Shown here piece by piece: positions 17,465 to 26,147 of a stretch of DNA of 64,000 nucleotides. Under the pieces are notes generated by a model. It was not told where the DNA came from, made no database searches, and was given only the letters and a program-made list of their open reading frames with translations. How positions within the stretch are numbered: position 1 is the first letter of the stretch; the number at the start of each line of letters is the position of its first letter. The position numbers and the translations under genes are program-made. Origin of the DNA: Hydrogenobacter hydrogenophilus (GTDB lineage: Bacteria > Aquificota > Aquificia > Aquificales > Aquificaceae); contig NZ_OBEN01000001.1 of NCBI RefSeq assembly GCF_900215655.1, positions 1 through 64,000 of the forward strand, read 5' to 3'.

Positions 17465-17971
17465 ATGATGATGTGGCACTTTCTGATTTTTCTACTTATG
17501 GTAGGGTGGTCTTTTGCCACTGAAGGAGCCAAGTTAATACAAACTCCATACTCAAAGCCTTTTAAAGCGGTTGTGGAGTTTTACTTTGATCACCCAGAGA
17601 AGATAGGACCAGCTTTAGGTTGGGTTTCTAACCTCGTGTATGTGCTTACCAATCCACCTTACGATTACTCTCAGGAGGACATAGACATTGTGGTTATATC
17701 TCACGGTAGAGAACTGCCTGTATTTGCCAAAGAAAACAGAAAGAAATACGAAAGCATAGTTGAAAGGATAGAGAGCCTCAGTATGTATGGAGTAAGGTTT
17801 ATGGTTTGTTCTATGGCAGCCAAGCAGTTTTATGGATACTCGGAAAAGGACTTTTACCCTTTTGTTAGTTTAGTGCCTTCTGCCCTTACAGAAATAGTTC
17901 ACTGGCAACACATGGGTTATGGACTTTTAATACCGCAGATTATAGAAATTAAGCAAGGAGGTGTACCATGA
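17465..17971 (+). CDS. Secreted DsrE/DsrF-like protein
   Basis: 168 residues with an N-terminal signal peptide (hydrophobic core FLIFLLMVGWSF, cleavage expected near residue 20). The body has the DsrE-like alpha/beta pattern: VVISHGRELPVF near 75 and a conserved Cys in VRFMVCSMAAKQF near 118, followed by VPSALTEIVHWQHMGYGLL near 140. DsrE-family proteins carry sulfur or bind small molecules. A periplasmic version fits a sulfur-metabolising Aquificales cell, but the substrate is inference. It starts 5 bp after metK and overlaps rpoZ by 4 bp. Confidence 0.85.
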   Translation: MMMWHFLIFLLMVGWSFATEGAKLIQTPYSKPFKAVVEFYFDHPEKIGPALGWVSNLVYVLTNPPYDYSQEDIDIVVISHGRELPVFAKENRKKYESIVERIESLSMYGVRFMVCSMAAKQFYGYSEKDFYPFVSLVPSALTEIVHWQHMGYGLLIPQIIEIKQGGVP

Positions 17972-18177
17972 GTAGAAGACCTAACATAGAAAAGGCTTTA
18001 AAGCTTGTGTCTTCCAGATACGAGCTGGTGCATGCAGTGGCAAAAAGGGTGGAACAGCTCATGCAGGAAGGGGAAGACATATTCATCAGAGACAAAACTA
18101 AGGGAGAACTCGTAAAAAAGACCTTTCAGGCTATAGAAGACATAGCAAACGGTAAGGTTAAAGTGATAAAGGAATGA
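17968..18177 (+). CDS. rpoZ: RNA polymerase omega subunit
   Basis: 69 residues. It shows the RpoZ pattern: RPNIEKALKLVSSRYELVHAVAKR near the N-terminus (the conserved R-Y-x-L-V-x-x-A-K-R segment), then a Glu/Lys-rich tail. Omega helps assemble and stabilise the beta' subunit. A clear RBS (AAGGAGG) overlaps the end of the previous gene. The stop overlaps the following transglycosylase start by 4 bp. Confidence 0.92.
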   Translation: MSRRPNIEKALKLVSSRYELVHAVAKRVEQLMQEGEDIFIRDKTKGELVKKTFQAIEDIANGKVKVIKE

Positions 18178-19841
18178 CCTTCCTTATCTTACTTTTCTAT
18201 TTTTTCTCCGCTCTTTCCTTTTCTCAGACCATCCTACCAGAGGAGTACAGACTTCTTTCTGAATACATGAAAACCAAAGATGAAAACATAGGTAAGTATC
18301 TTTTGGAGAAATATCCAGATGCGGTCTTTTCAGAAGACTTAAAGCTGATGCTTTCCGAAAACGCTTACCAAAGGGGAGACCTTGAGACTGCAAGAAACTA
18401 TCTTAAAAGCATAAACGCAAACAAGTTAAAGCCTGATCTTCTTGATAAGTACGCTCAGCTTTGGAAGGATCTCAGCCTTGATAAAAAAAGTGCCCTACTT
18501 TCTTATCCTGTCCTTTTCAGAGATTTTATAGGCAGTGTAAAGCTCACCGATAACCAAGCTCTGCAGGTAGCCGATAAACTCCTGAAAAGCAGGCACTACA
18601 GAGATGTTATAAAAGTTCTATCTGATTTAAAGGACGAAAGAGTGTGTTATTACTTGGGTGTGTCCTATTTTCGCATAGGTGATGAAAGTAGGGCAGAGGA
18701 AATTCTCAGCTCTTGTAAAGATGAGAGAGGCTACAAGTACCTTGCGCTTATATACCTAAAAAGAGACGAGGAAGATAGTTTAAGAGATACGCTTTTGAAG
18801 ATAAGGGAAACCCAGATTAGGGACAACATACTTCTGATGGTTGGTAGACACTACTTTCAACGTGGAGATTACCAAAGAGCTAAGGAGTTTTTCTCTCTGA
18901 TGGTAGATGATCATGACAAGTTTTTTAACTTGGGGCTCCTTAGCTTTGTGCAAAAGGACTATCAAGATGCTCTTTCTTACTTTATCAGAGCGTACTATTT
19001 TGCAAGAAATGAAGCAGAATCATCTAAAGCCTGTTTTTGGGCTTATAGATCATACGCAATACAAGGAAAAGAAGACTTAGGGCTTAAGTATTTAGTTATG
19101 GCAAGTAAGGGTGAAGGATTTTATTCTGCTGTAGCTAAGATCATGTCTGGAGAACCATTAATAAGTAAAAGTGTCAGGCGTGTCTTTTCAGAAGGAGATA
19201 CTCCTGTGCAAGCTGAAATCATAAAAGCAATAAGATCAGCAGGATTTTATTACTACTCCCGGCTTGAAGCTTTCAAAAGACTTGGGGAGCTTTCTCCAAC
19301 AGACATAATAGCCATATCACAGTTTGACCCTTTCCTCAGCATAAGATTGGCAATAAGGAAGTACGGGAGCACTTCAGATGTCTATAAATATGTAGCCTTT
19401 CCACTGCCTTACAAGCAGTATGTTTACAGAGCGTCAGAAAGATACGGGATGGCACCTGAGCTCATATGGGCTGTGATGAGGCAGGAGAGCCTTTTTGATC
19501 CTTCAGCAGTATCTGTTTCTGGAGCAAAGGGGCTTATGCAGATTATAGACTCTACAGCCAGATGGCTTTATAAACAGGTAGGTATTGAACCCAAAAACAT
19601 TTTTGATCCAGAAACAAACATACTGCTTGGCAGTGCTTACCTGAGACATCTTTACGATATGTGGGATGGCAACCTTGTTAAAGTCCTTGCCAGCTACAAT
19701 GCGGGACCAAACAGGGTAAAATCTTGGACAGATTATTCAGATCCTTACCTTTTTATAGAAAGCATACCCTTCAAAGAGACAAGGGATTATGTGATGAAGG
19801 TTCTTTACAACTACTATGTTTATGCAGAGCTTTTAAAGTGA
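18174..19841 (+). CDS. Lytic murein transglycosylase, Slt family
   Basis: 555 residues. A signal peptide (LILLFYFFSALSFS) is followed by about 380 residues of helical TPR-like superhelix (for example RGDLETARNYLKSI, YQDALSYFIRAYYF). The C-terminal SLT catalytic domain begins near 425: PELIWAVMRQESLFDPSAVS with catalytic Glu, then GAKGLMQIIDSTA and LASYNAGPNRVKSW. It cleaves peptidoglycan glycan strands in the periplasm. Domain order and size match Slt70. The final 9 bp overlap the convergent hemL. Confidence 0.93.
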   Translation: MTFLILLFYFFSALSFSQTILPEEYRLLSEYMKTKDENIGKYLLEKYPDAVFSEDLKLMLSENAYQRGDLETARNYLKSINANKLKPDLLDKYAQLWKDLSLDKKSALLSYPVLFRDFIGSVKLTDNQALQVADKLLKSRHYRDVIKVLSDLKDERVCYYLGVSYFRIGDESRAEEILSSCKDERGYKYLALIYLKRDEEDSLRDTLLKIRETQIRDNILLMVGRHYFQRGDYQRAKEFFSLMVDDHDKFFNLGLLSFVQKDYQDALSYFIRAYYFARNEAESSKACFWAYRSYAIQGKEDLGLKYLVMASKGEGFYSAVAKIMSGEPLISKSVRRVFSEGDTPVQAEIIKAIRSAGFYYYSRLEAFKRLGELSPTDIIAISQFDPFLSIRLAIRKYGSTSDVYKYVAFPLPYKQYVYRASERYGMAPELIWAVMRQESLFDPSAVSVSGAKGLMQIIDSTARWLYKQVGIEPKNIFDPETNILLGSAYLRHLYDMWDGNLVKVLASYNAGPNRVKSWTDYSDPYLFIESIPFKETRDYVMKVLYNYYVYAELLK

Positions 19842-21110
19842 GCTAAGGGCTTTTTTTATCCTCTCCAGCGCATTGTCTATGTCTTCTTGGGTGTGAGCCA
19901 TGCTTAAAAACCAAGCTTCAAACTGGGAGGGTGGAATAAGAACTCCCTCAGACAGTAAAGCTCGGAAAAATCTTGCAAACATCTGGGTGTCTGAACTTTT
20001 GGCGCTTTGAAAGTCTTTTACCTCTTGGTCTGTAAAGAATACGGTAAACATAGAACCAATGCGGTTTATTCTGTGGGGTATACCCTTTTCCCTCAAAAGA
20101 TCAGAAATACCGTCAGAAAGCCTTTGGGTGAGTTCTTCAAGATACGCGTAAGGTTTTTCTCTGATAAGCACCTCAAGGGTCTTTATGCCTGCCACCATAG
20201 AAAGGGGGTTTCCTGACAGCGTACCAGCTTGATAGACAGGACCCTCTGGAGACACTTTATTCATTATGTCTTCTTTACCACCGTAAGCACCCAAAGGCAT
20301 ACCTCCGCCTAACACCTTACCCAGACAGGTCATGTCGGGTTTTATACCCAAAAGCTCCTGAGCACCTCCGAGAGATAACCTAAAGCCTGTTATAACTTCG
20401 TCAAAAATAAGTAAAGAAGCGTATTTTTTGGTCTGCTCTGCTATGACTTTTAGAAAATCTTCTTCAGGAAGCACTACTCCCATATTCCCAGCTACAGGTT
20501 CTAAAATAACACAGGCTATATCTTCTCCATACTTTTCAAAGGTCTCTATAAGTGCATGGGAGTCGTTATAAGGAAGTACAAGGGTGAGTTTAGCCATCTC
20601 TTCAGGCACACCAGCGGTACCTGGGATACCAAAAGTGGCAACTCCTGAACCACCACTTACCAGAAGACTATCGTAATGCCCATGATAGCATCCTTCAAAC
20701 TTCACCACATAATTTCTACCCGTATAACCTCTTGCAAGTCGTATGGCGGACATAACCGCTTCTGTACCAGACGAGACAAACCTCACCTTATCTATAGACT
20801 GTACTAAATTAGCAACCATAGTGGCTAAAGTTATTTCGTGAGGGTTAGTAAGCCCGTAAGATAGGCCTTTGTGTGCCTGCTCGCATACCGCCTGAACTAC
20901 CTCCGGATGAGCGTGTCCTAGTATGATGGGACCCCAAGAGCACAAAAAGTCTATGTACTCTTTACCTTCTACATCCCATATTTTGCAACCTTGTGCTCTT
21001 TCTACTATGATGGGATCTCCACCAACAGACTTGAAAGCCCTTACTGGAGAGCTAACACCTCCCGGCATATACCTTTTTGCTATACTAAAGAGCTCAGCAT
21101 TCTTACTCAT
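19833..21110 (-). CDS. hemL: Glutamate-1-semialdehyde 2,1-aminomutase
   Basis: PLP enzyme making 5-aminolevulinate for haem by the C5 pathway. Motifs: GGVSSPVRAFKSVGGDP near residue 17, FVSSGTEAVMSAIRLARG near 115, LLIFDEVITGFR near 235 and the PLP-Lys segment CLGKVLGGGMPLGAYGG near 263. 425 residues is typical. It is the last gene of the DUF190-crcB-DUF190-hemL run, 5 bp after the upstream gene, so it is probably co-transcribed with the fluoride exporter. Confidence 0.97.
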   Translation of the reverse strand: MSKNAELFSIAKRYMPGGVSSPVRAFKSVGGDPIIVERAQGCKIWDVEGKEYIDFLCSWGPIILGHAHPEVVQAVCEQAHKGLSYGLTNPHEITLATMVANLVQSIDKVRFVSSGTEAVMSAIRLARGYTGRNYVVKFEGCYHGHYDSLLVSGGSGVATFGIPGTAGVPEEMAKLTLVLPYNDSHALIETFEKYGEDIACVILEPVAGNMGVVLPEEDFLKVIAEQTKKYASLLIFDEVITGFRLSLGGAQELLGIKPDMTCLGKVLGGGMPLGAYGGKEDIMNKVSPEGPVYQAGTLSGNPLSMVAGIKTLEVLIREKPYAYLEELTQRLSDGISDLLREKGIPHRINRIGSMFTVFFTDQEVKDFQSAKSSDTQMFARFFRALLSEGVLIPPSQFEAWFLSMAHTQEDIDNALERIKKALSSL

Positions 21111-21115
21111 CTGTA

Positions 21116-21439
21116 TTAAGGATACCTCAAAATCTTCACTTTTTCCAGAGTTATAAGTCCGTTGCTCACCAACTTGGCTATCTCAGGAAGAACATCTTTA
21201 AGGTTTTCTTCACAGTCTATAATCTCAACCACTATGGGTAGGTCCGAAGATAGCTTTAAGGGGCTCGCTTTGTGTATAACGGAAGACTTTCCATAACCTA
21301 ATATGCCTCTGAACACAGTAGCACCAGCAATTTTTTTACTCCTGCAGAGTTCCACTATGTATTTGTAGAGAGGTTTACCTTCGTACTTATCATCCTCTCC
21401 AAAGAATATACGGACTAAAAGAGCATGCTCGCACTTCAT
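21116..21439 (-). CDS. DUF190 protein (first of two paralogues)
   Basis: 107 residues of the DUF190 family, which has a PII-like ferredoxin fold. Signatures: LLVRIFFGEDDKYEGKPLYK near the N-terminus, GATVFRGILGYGKSS near 37 and DLPIVVEIID near 66. The gene abuts crcB with a 4-bp overlap. A second DUF190 copy lies on the other side of crcB. Association with fluoride channels is common for this family; a regulatory, small-molecule-sensing role is inferred from the fold. Confidence 0.9.
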   Translation of the reverse strand: MKCEHALLVRIFFGEDDKYEGKPLYKYIVELCRSKKIAGATVFRGILGYGKSSVIHKASPLKLSSDLPIVVEIIDCEENLKDVLPEIAKLVSNGLITLEKVKILRYP

Positions 21440-21810
21440 AGCACCCTTCCTAAATTGTAGCCCAAAAAGGTCATAGATATACCTCCGCCAACACTTCCCA
21501 ATATGTAAAGCAGAAACTTTAGCAGTTCACCGTTCACAAGTAAGTAATAGCTTTCGTAAGAGAAGGTAGAAAAGGTAGAAAAGCCACCCAAAAAGCCTGT
21601 TATTAGAAAAGCCCTCATACTGGAGGAAACATTTATTTTCTCAACCAAGTACGAGAAGAAAAATCCCACTAAAAAACAAGCCAGCAAGTTAACTACAAAG
21701 GTCCCAAGAGGAAAATCCAAACCAGCTTTTTTCTGTATTATTTTAGAAAGCTCATACCTCAAAACAGATCCCAGGGCTCCACCTATGGCGATAACAAACA
21801 TTAGTCCCAT
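21436..21810 (-). CDS. crcB: Fluoride-specific ion channel
   Basis: 124 residues with four membrane spans. Family motifs: GGALGSVLRYELSK near residue 9, PLGTFVVNLLACFLVGFF near 35 (with the conserved Asn) and TGFLGGFSTFSTFSYES near 71 (the Phe-box and Na+-binding region). It exports fluoride as a dual-topology dimer. A single crcB suffices for a homodimer. It is sandwiched between two DUF190 genes with overlaps of 4 and 10 bp. Confidence 0.96.
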   Translation of the reverse strand: MGLMFVIAIGGALGSVLRYELSKIIQKKAGLDFPLGTFVVNLLACFLVGFFFSYLVEKINVSSSMRAFLITGFLGGFSTFSTFSYESYYLLVNGELLKFLLYILGSVGGGISMTFLGYNLGRVL

Positions 21811-22106
21811 ATCTCAGCCTTCTCCATGGTTATGAGTCCACTTTTTAGATACTTGCTTATCTCTTCTATCACACTTTGAACTTTCTCTTCCTCATCTACA
21901 AACTCCACAACAACGGGAAGGTCGTAAGAGAGTACCTCTATTCCCTCATAATGGTACTGGCCTGTAGTACCGTATCCAAGTATGGCTTTTAGAACTGTGG
22001 CACCCCTTATACCCTTACTTTTGAGCATACTCAATATTGTGGAATAAAGAGGCTCTCCACTTAGTTTATCTCCTTCTCGTAGGAATATACGGACAAGGAC
22101 AGCCAC
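21801..22106 (-). CDS. DUF190 protein (second paralogue)
   Basis: 101 residues. The signature is LVRIFLREGDKLSGEPLYS, then GATVLKAILGYGTTGQYHYEG and YDLPVVVEFVDEEEK. It is clearly homologous to the copy downstream of crcB but diverged (similar motifs, different linkers), suggesting an old duplication or a heteromeric pair. It is the first gene of the operon. TATAAT on the minus strand ends 6 nt before its ATG. The 27-bp gap to argJ leaves no space for a fluoride riboswitch. Confidence 0.9.
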   Translation of the reverse strand: MAVLVRIFLREGDKLSGEPLYSTILSMLKSKGIRGATVLKAILGYGTTGQYHYEGIEVLSYDLPVVVEFVDEEEKVQSVIEEISKYLKSGLITMEKAEIWD

Positions 22107-22112
22107 ATGAAT

Positions 22113-22127
22113 ATTATATGTTAGAAT
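22113..22127. promoter_or_regulatory. Divergent leaderless promoters (DUF190-crcB / argJ)
   Basis: Minus-strand TATAAT (22118-22113) lies 6 nt from the DUF190 start. Plus-strand TAGAAT (22122-22127) lies 6 nt from the argJ ATG. Both point to transcripts starting at the initiation codon. Confidence 0.55.
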
Positions 22128-22133
22128 TTATCT

Positions 22134-23270
22134 ATGCAAGTTTTAATGGGAGTAGGAAAGGCAGGACTAAAAAGGGAAGGCAAACCTGACTTACTTGTGG
22201 TGCTCCTTCCTCAGGCATGCAATGCTTCCTTCCTTTTTACAAACAATCACTTCAAAGCAGGAAGTGTCATATATTCCCAGAAGGTGCTTGAAAAAAGTAG
22301 AGTAGTTAGAGCTATTGTAATAAACAGCGGTAACGCAAACTGTGGTGTGGGTAAGGAAGGAATAATCCACGCAGAGCTTATGGCAAAGAGGACTGCGGAG
22401 AACCTTGATATTGAAGAGGATCAGGTACTTGTGTTTTCCACAGGAGTTATAGGCAAACCTCTACCCATAGATAATGTCCTAAAAGCAATTGATGATGCCT
22501 GCAATGTGCTTGAGCCTTTGGACATAAAGAGAGCCAGCGAAGTGATCTCTACCACAGACAGCTTTCCTAAGTATACTTTTGTAAAGACGGGACTACTTGA
22601 AGTCTATGGCTTTGCAAAAGGTGCGGGTATGATACATCCCAACATGGCAACCATGTTAGCCTTTATCTTTATTAATGCAGATCTTGATCCCTTCACCCTA
22701 AACCAATTGCACAAAGAAATAACTGAAAGGACCTTTAATTCCATAAGCGTTGATGGGTGCACCAGCACTAATGATAGTTTTGGAATAATAAGCCTTGGAG
22801 TTATAAAAGAGGATCTTGAAAAGGTCAGACAAGCACTTCATCAAGTATCTTTAGACCTTGCCAAAAAGATAGTGGAGGATGGTGAAGGAGCAACAAGGAT
22901 AATAAAGGTGGTTGTCAAAAACGCATCTCTTGAACTAAAAGCCAGAACTATAGCGGAAAAGATAGCCCTTTCAAATCTTGTAAAGACCGCAGTCTTTGGT
23001 AGAGATCCCAACTGGGGTAGGATATTAGCCTCAGCAGGCTCCACCGCATTTCCTATAGATCAGTTTAAGCTAAAGCTTTATATAGGCAATCACCTAGTTT
23101 ACGACGGAAAACCACACCTCAAAGCGGTCCAAAGTGCCAAAAGGTATATGGAAGAAAACAAGGAGATTGAGATAGTGCTTGATCTTATGGAAGGTAAAGA
23201 AAGTTGGACTTATTATACTTCAGACCTTTCTTACGAATACATAAAAATCAACGCAGAATACACTACTTAG
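22134..23270 (+). CDS. argJ: Glutamate N-acetyltransferase / amino-acid acetyltransferase
   Basis: Bifunctional ArgJ-family enzyme that recycles the acetyl group from acetylornithine to glutamate in arginine synthesis. The self-cleavage site is in GAGMIHPNMATMLAF near residue 165-180 (Thr becomes the new N-terminal nucleophile). TDSFPK near 140 and FGRDPNWGRILASAGS near 287 are further signatures. The protein starts at QVLMGVGKAGLKREGKPD, somewhat shorter at the N-terminus than many homologues (378 residues). Another arginine gene, argC, lies 11 kb away. It converges on the histidine kinase with a 4-bp overlap. Confidence 0.95.
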   Translation: MQVLMGVGKAGLKREGKPDLLVVLLPQACNASFLFTNNHFKAGSVIYSQKVLEKSRVVRAIVINSGNANCGVGKEGIIHAELMAKRTAENLDIEEDQVLVFSTGVIGKPLPIDNVLKAIDDACNVLEPLDIKRASEVISTTDSFPKYTFVKTGLLEVYGFAKGAGMIHPNMATMLAFIFINADLDPFTLNQLHKEITERTFNSISVDGCTSTNDSFGIISLGVIKEDLEKVRQALHQVSLDLAKKIVEDGEGATRIIKVVVKNASLELKARTIAEKIALSNLVKTAVFGRDPNWGRILASAGSTAFPIDQFKLKLYIGNHLVYDGKPHLKAVQSAKRYMEENKEIEIVLDLMEGKESWTYYTSDLSYEYIKINAEYTT

Positions 23271-25174
23271 CACTGAGTTTTTGAAGGTAAGCTTATTACC
23301 ACCTCTAAACCCTGTGATGTGTTGTGCATACTGATGCTACCCTTCATGTCATCCAAAAACCTCTTCACAAGGGAAAGACCAAGACCCGTACCTTCTTTCT
23401 TGGTAGTATAGAAGGGCTCAAATACCTTTTGAAGGTCTTCTTCTGGTATACCCTCGCCATAGTCCCTTACTGTCCAAACAAAGCATGAGTTTTCCGACTT
23501 TAGTTTAATCTCCACCTTTTGACCTTGTTGAGAAGCATCTATAGCATTTTCTATGACATTTATAAGAACTTGCTCCAATTTCCACGAAGAACACATCATC
23601 CCCACATGCGCGTCTATATCAGCAGTAAACTCAAGGCTTACTCTCTTCCTTCTTGCTTTGAAGGACAAAAGTTCTATAACTTCCCTGGTAATATCGTACG
23701 GGTTTATCTCTTGAGGTTTCCCATCAAAAACTTTTGCCATATCCAGAAGTTTTTTTACTGTCTCTGCACTTTTGAGTGCCTGCCTCATTATTATGCCTGC
23801 CTTCTCCCTTAGTTTCTCATCTTGGACAGTGTTGTGTATGTATTCCGCGTAAACAAGTATGGAAGCAAGAGGATTATTAAGCTGGTGAGCTATACAGCAT
23901 GCGATCTCTCCTGCAAAGGATAGTTTGGATGTTCTGTAAAGAATAAGCTCAAGCTCTTTTTTCTCCGTTATGTCTCTTATCTGGTAAAGAAGGAACTCCC
24001 CGTCTTCTACATTTATAGGTACTGTGCAAATATTCACCACATACCTTTTACCCCCTATAGTCAGAAGTGCCTCAGGAATGAAGAGGGTTTGATGGGAACT
24101 GTGTTCTAAAAACTGTGATATATTCTTGCCTACTACTTCTTCTTCCTTTACAGAATATCTCTCTAAAAAGCTCTTGTTTACTCTCTTTATCTTACCATCT
24201 TTGCTTACAAGTAGCATACCGTCCACAGAACCGTTGAATATCTTCATGTAAACTTCTTTTTCTCTTTCTAAGCGGTTTACAAGCTCCTCAAAAGTTTTAG
24301 AAAGCATACCTATTTCATCACTTCCTTGCAAGCTTATACGCCTCTTTTCATTCCAATCAAGAAGACTTTCTTTTAGTCTGTCAAGGGGTTTGAATATGCG
24401 CCTTATTACTAAAAAGACTATAACTCCTACTCCTGTAGTGCTCAGTAATCCAAATAGCAAAGCTCTCAACAAAAACTGGTAAGCTGGTTCTAAAACAGTT
24501 TGGTAAGGCTCTTCAAGTACTAATGTCCAGTCAGTACCTTTTACGGGACTAGTAGCTCTTAAGGTATCTTTGCTAACTGCGTGTTGCAGGCTCAAAAGAG
24601 TCCTTCCAAAGCTATCCAGAAGGTAAAGGTTAGCATTTTGAATGCTCAAAGAATACACATCTTTCAAAAGACTGTTCAGGTTTATACTCACAACATAAAA
24701 ACCCTTGAATACATTGTCTTGGAAGTCTGGTACTTTGATCCTCACATAGAGCTCCCCATAGCTGTCCTTGTAGTATCCTACCTTTTCTACTCTTTCCAGA
24801 AGCGAGCTTAGTTGTTTTTCAAACTCAGGCACAGTTTTTAATCTACTTGAAAAAGCTAAAAGTCTACCAGAAGTATCATAGAAAGCCCCTTCAGAAACGC
24901 CAGCTATATCCCCAGATAAGCGCCACAAGACCTCTTCGGGACTTAGCCCTAACCTTTCGTACTTGGCAGTGAGGGTGTTTATCTGACTGACTTTTTCTTC
25001 TAAGAGAGAACTTAGTTTATCTGACATGATGCTGACAAGCACATTTGCTTCTTCTTTCCACCTTTGTATGAGCTCCTGCTTAAGAACATAAAAGTGATGA
25101 AAGTATGATATTACCTGAACAGTAAGCACAAAGGTAAAAAGTAGAAGTATCTTGGTTCTTAAACTCATCCTCAT
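23267..25174 (-). CDS. Membrane sensor histidine kinase with PAS domain
   Basis: 635 residues. TM1 is at about 8-27, followed by a periplasmic sensor region of about 200 residues, TM2 near 232-254 (LLSTTGVGVIVFLVI), HAMP, and a PAS domain near 310-420. The HisKA domain has its phospho-acceptor in IACCIAHQLNNPLASI. The HATPase domain shows NVIENAIDAS, DYGEGIPEED and GTGLGLSLVKRFL. No response regulator lies nearby, so its partner is elsewhere. It overlaps the upstream lipoprotein gene by 4 bp, suggesting the lipoprotein supplies the ligand signal. Confidence 0.93.
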   Translation of the reverse strand: MRMSLRTKILLLFTFVLTVQVISYFHHFYVLKQELIQRWKEEANVLVSIMSDKLSSLLEEKVSQINTLTAKYERLGLSPEEVLWRLSGDIAGVSEGAFYDTSGRLLAFSSRLKTVPEFEKQLSSLLERVEKVGYYKDSYGELYVRIKVPDFQDNVFKGFYVVSINLNSLLKDVYSLSIQNANLYLLDSFGRTLLSLQHAVSKDTLRATSPVKGTDWTLVLEEPYQTVLEPAYQFLLRALLFGLLSTTGVGVIVFLVIRRIFKPLDRLKESLLDWNEKRRISLQGSDEIGMLSKTFEELVNRLEREKEVYMKIFNGSVDGMLLVSKDGKIKRVNKSFLERYSVKEEEVVGKNISQFLEHSSHQTLFIPEALLTIGGKRYVVNICTVPINVEDGEFLLYQIRDITEKKELELILYRTSKLSFAGEIACCIAHQLNNPLASILVYAEYIHNTVQDEKLREKAGIIMRQALKSAETVKKLLDMAKVFDGKPQEINPYDITREVIELLSFKARRKRVSLEFTADIDAHVGMMCSSWKLEQVLINVIENAIDASQQGQKVEIKLKSENSCFVWTVRDYGEGIPEEDLQKVFEPFYTTKKEGTGLGLSLVKRFLDDMKGSISMHNTSQGLEVVISLPSKTQC

Positions 25175-26127
25175 CGGATCATCTGATCCGCAAAGGATAG
25201 TATGGCAGAGTTGTACTGCACTCCCTGTTCCCTGAGGGATCTTTCGTTCACAACGAGCTTTATGTCTCTTACTTTTTCAAAAGGCACATTTTTGACTTGT
25301 TCACCCTTTAACAGTCTGTAAGCTATGAAAGATGCTTGATATCCTTGCTGATAACCAGAGCTTCCATAAGCTACAGTGCAACCCTTCTTTGCCTGTTCAG
25401 GTGATAGGCAAAAGACAGGTAGCTGATAGAAACTTGCATACTGAAGTATGTAAGAAGTCAGAAAGTTTTCTGTATAAAAACAGGGAGTTATCACTATGCC
25501 ATCAAATCCGTCCTCTTTCATATGACTTATCACATACTCCAAATCAAGAGCATCCCTGACAGATATGGGAACTACCTTTACGCCGTACTTCTCCCCTGCC
25601 TTTACAGTTATCTTTGTTGCTACCTTTGAGGCTTCAAACTGAGGCGTACAAAAAACTACCACCTTTTTTATGCTTGGAAAGAGTTTGTGGAGTATCTCCA
25701 TCCTTTTTTCCATAAGCTCCGCGTTAAGGTTGTCCACACCAGTTATATTGTAAGAGGGTCTGCTAAGGCTCTCCGTAAGGCCCCAAGTCTTTATGGCTGT
25801 ACCTCCCATAATGACTACGGGCTTTTTCATGTCTGGCTTTAGTTTTTTCAGGTAATAAGCTTCTATGCTTCCCCCTACTGCTATCATGCTATACTCGTCA
25901 AGCCTGTTTATTATCTCAATAGCCTTCTCTTCAAGCTTCTTTAGATTGTTGTCTCCAGTATAAAGGTCAAACTCTACATCTTTAATCCCCAGTGCTCTTA
26001 GCCCATCCTTAAAACCTTCTACCTTGCTCATTCTTCCTTCACCAGATATAAGTATGGCTATTTTTTTCTCGTCTTTTGAACACGAAAAGAGTGAAAGAAG
26101 TAATAAGAAGAGTATGAAAACCCTCAT
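25171..26127 (-). CDS. ABC-type substrate-binding lipoprotein (PF04392-like)
   Basis: 318 residues. A lipoprotein signal peptide ends in the lipobox LFSC (Cys near residue 16). The fold pattern is that of the ABC_sub_bind/TrpX-like periplasmic binding family: IAILISGEGRMSKVEGFKDGL, AVGGSIEAYYLKK, KPVVIMGGTA and GCTVAYGSSGYQQGYQAS. No permease or ATPase gene is adjacent. Instead the gene is coupled to a histidine kinase. This suggests a receptor role in signalling, not transport. The ligand is unknown. Confidence 0.87.
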   Translation of the reverse strand: MRVFILFLLLLSLFSCSKDEKKIAILISGEGRMSKVEGFKDGLRALGIKDVEFDLYTGDNNLKKLEEKAIEIINRLDEYSMIAVGGSIEAYYLKKLKPDMKKPVVIMGGTAIKTWGLTESLSRPSYNITGVDNLNAELMEKRMEILHKLFPSIKKVVVFCTPQFEASKVATKITVKAGEKYGVKVVPISVRDALDLEYVISHMKEDGFDGIVITPCFYTENFLTSYILQYASFYQLPVFCLSPEQAKKGCTVAYGSSGYQQGYQASFIAYRLLKGEQVKNVPFEKVRDIKLVVNERSLREQGVQYNSAILSFADQMIR

Positions 26128-26147
26128 AAGGTAAAATATAATTTCAT

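Noticed and set aside
22107-22133. Fluoride riboswitch ahead of crcB
   Set aside because: The gap to argJ is 27 bp and is filled by two -10 boxes; an aptamer cannot fit.
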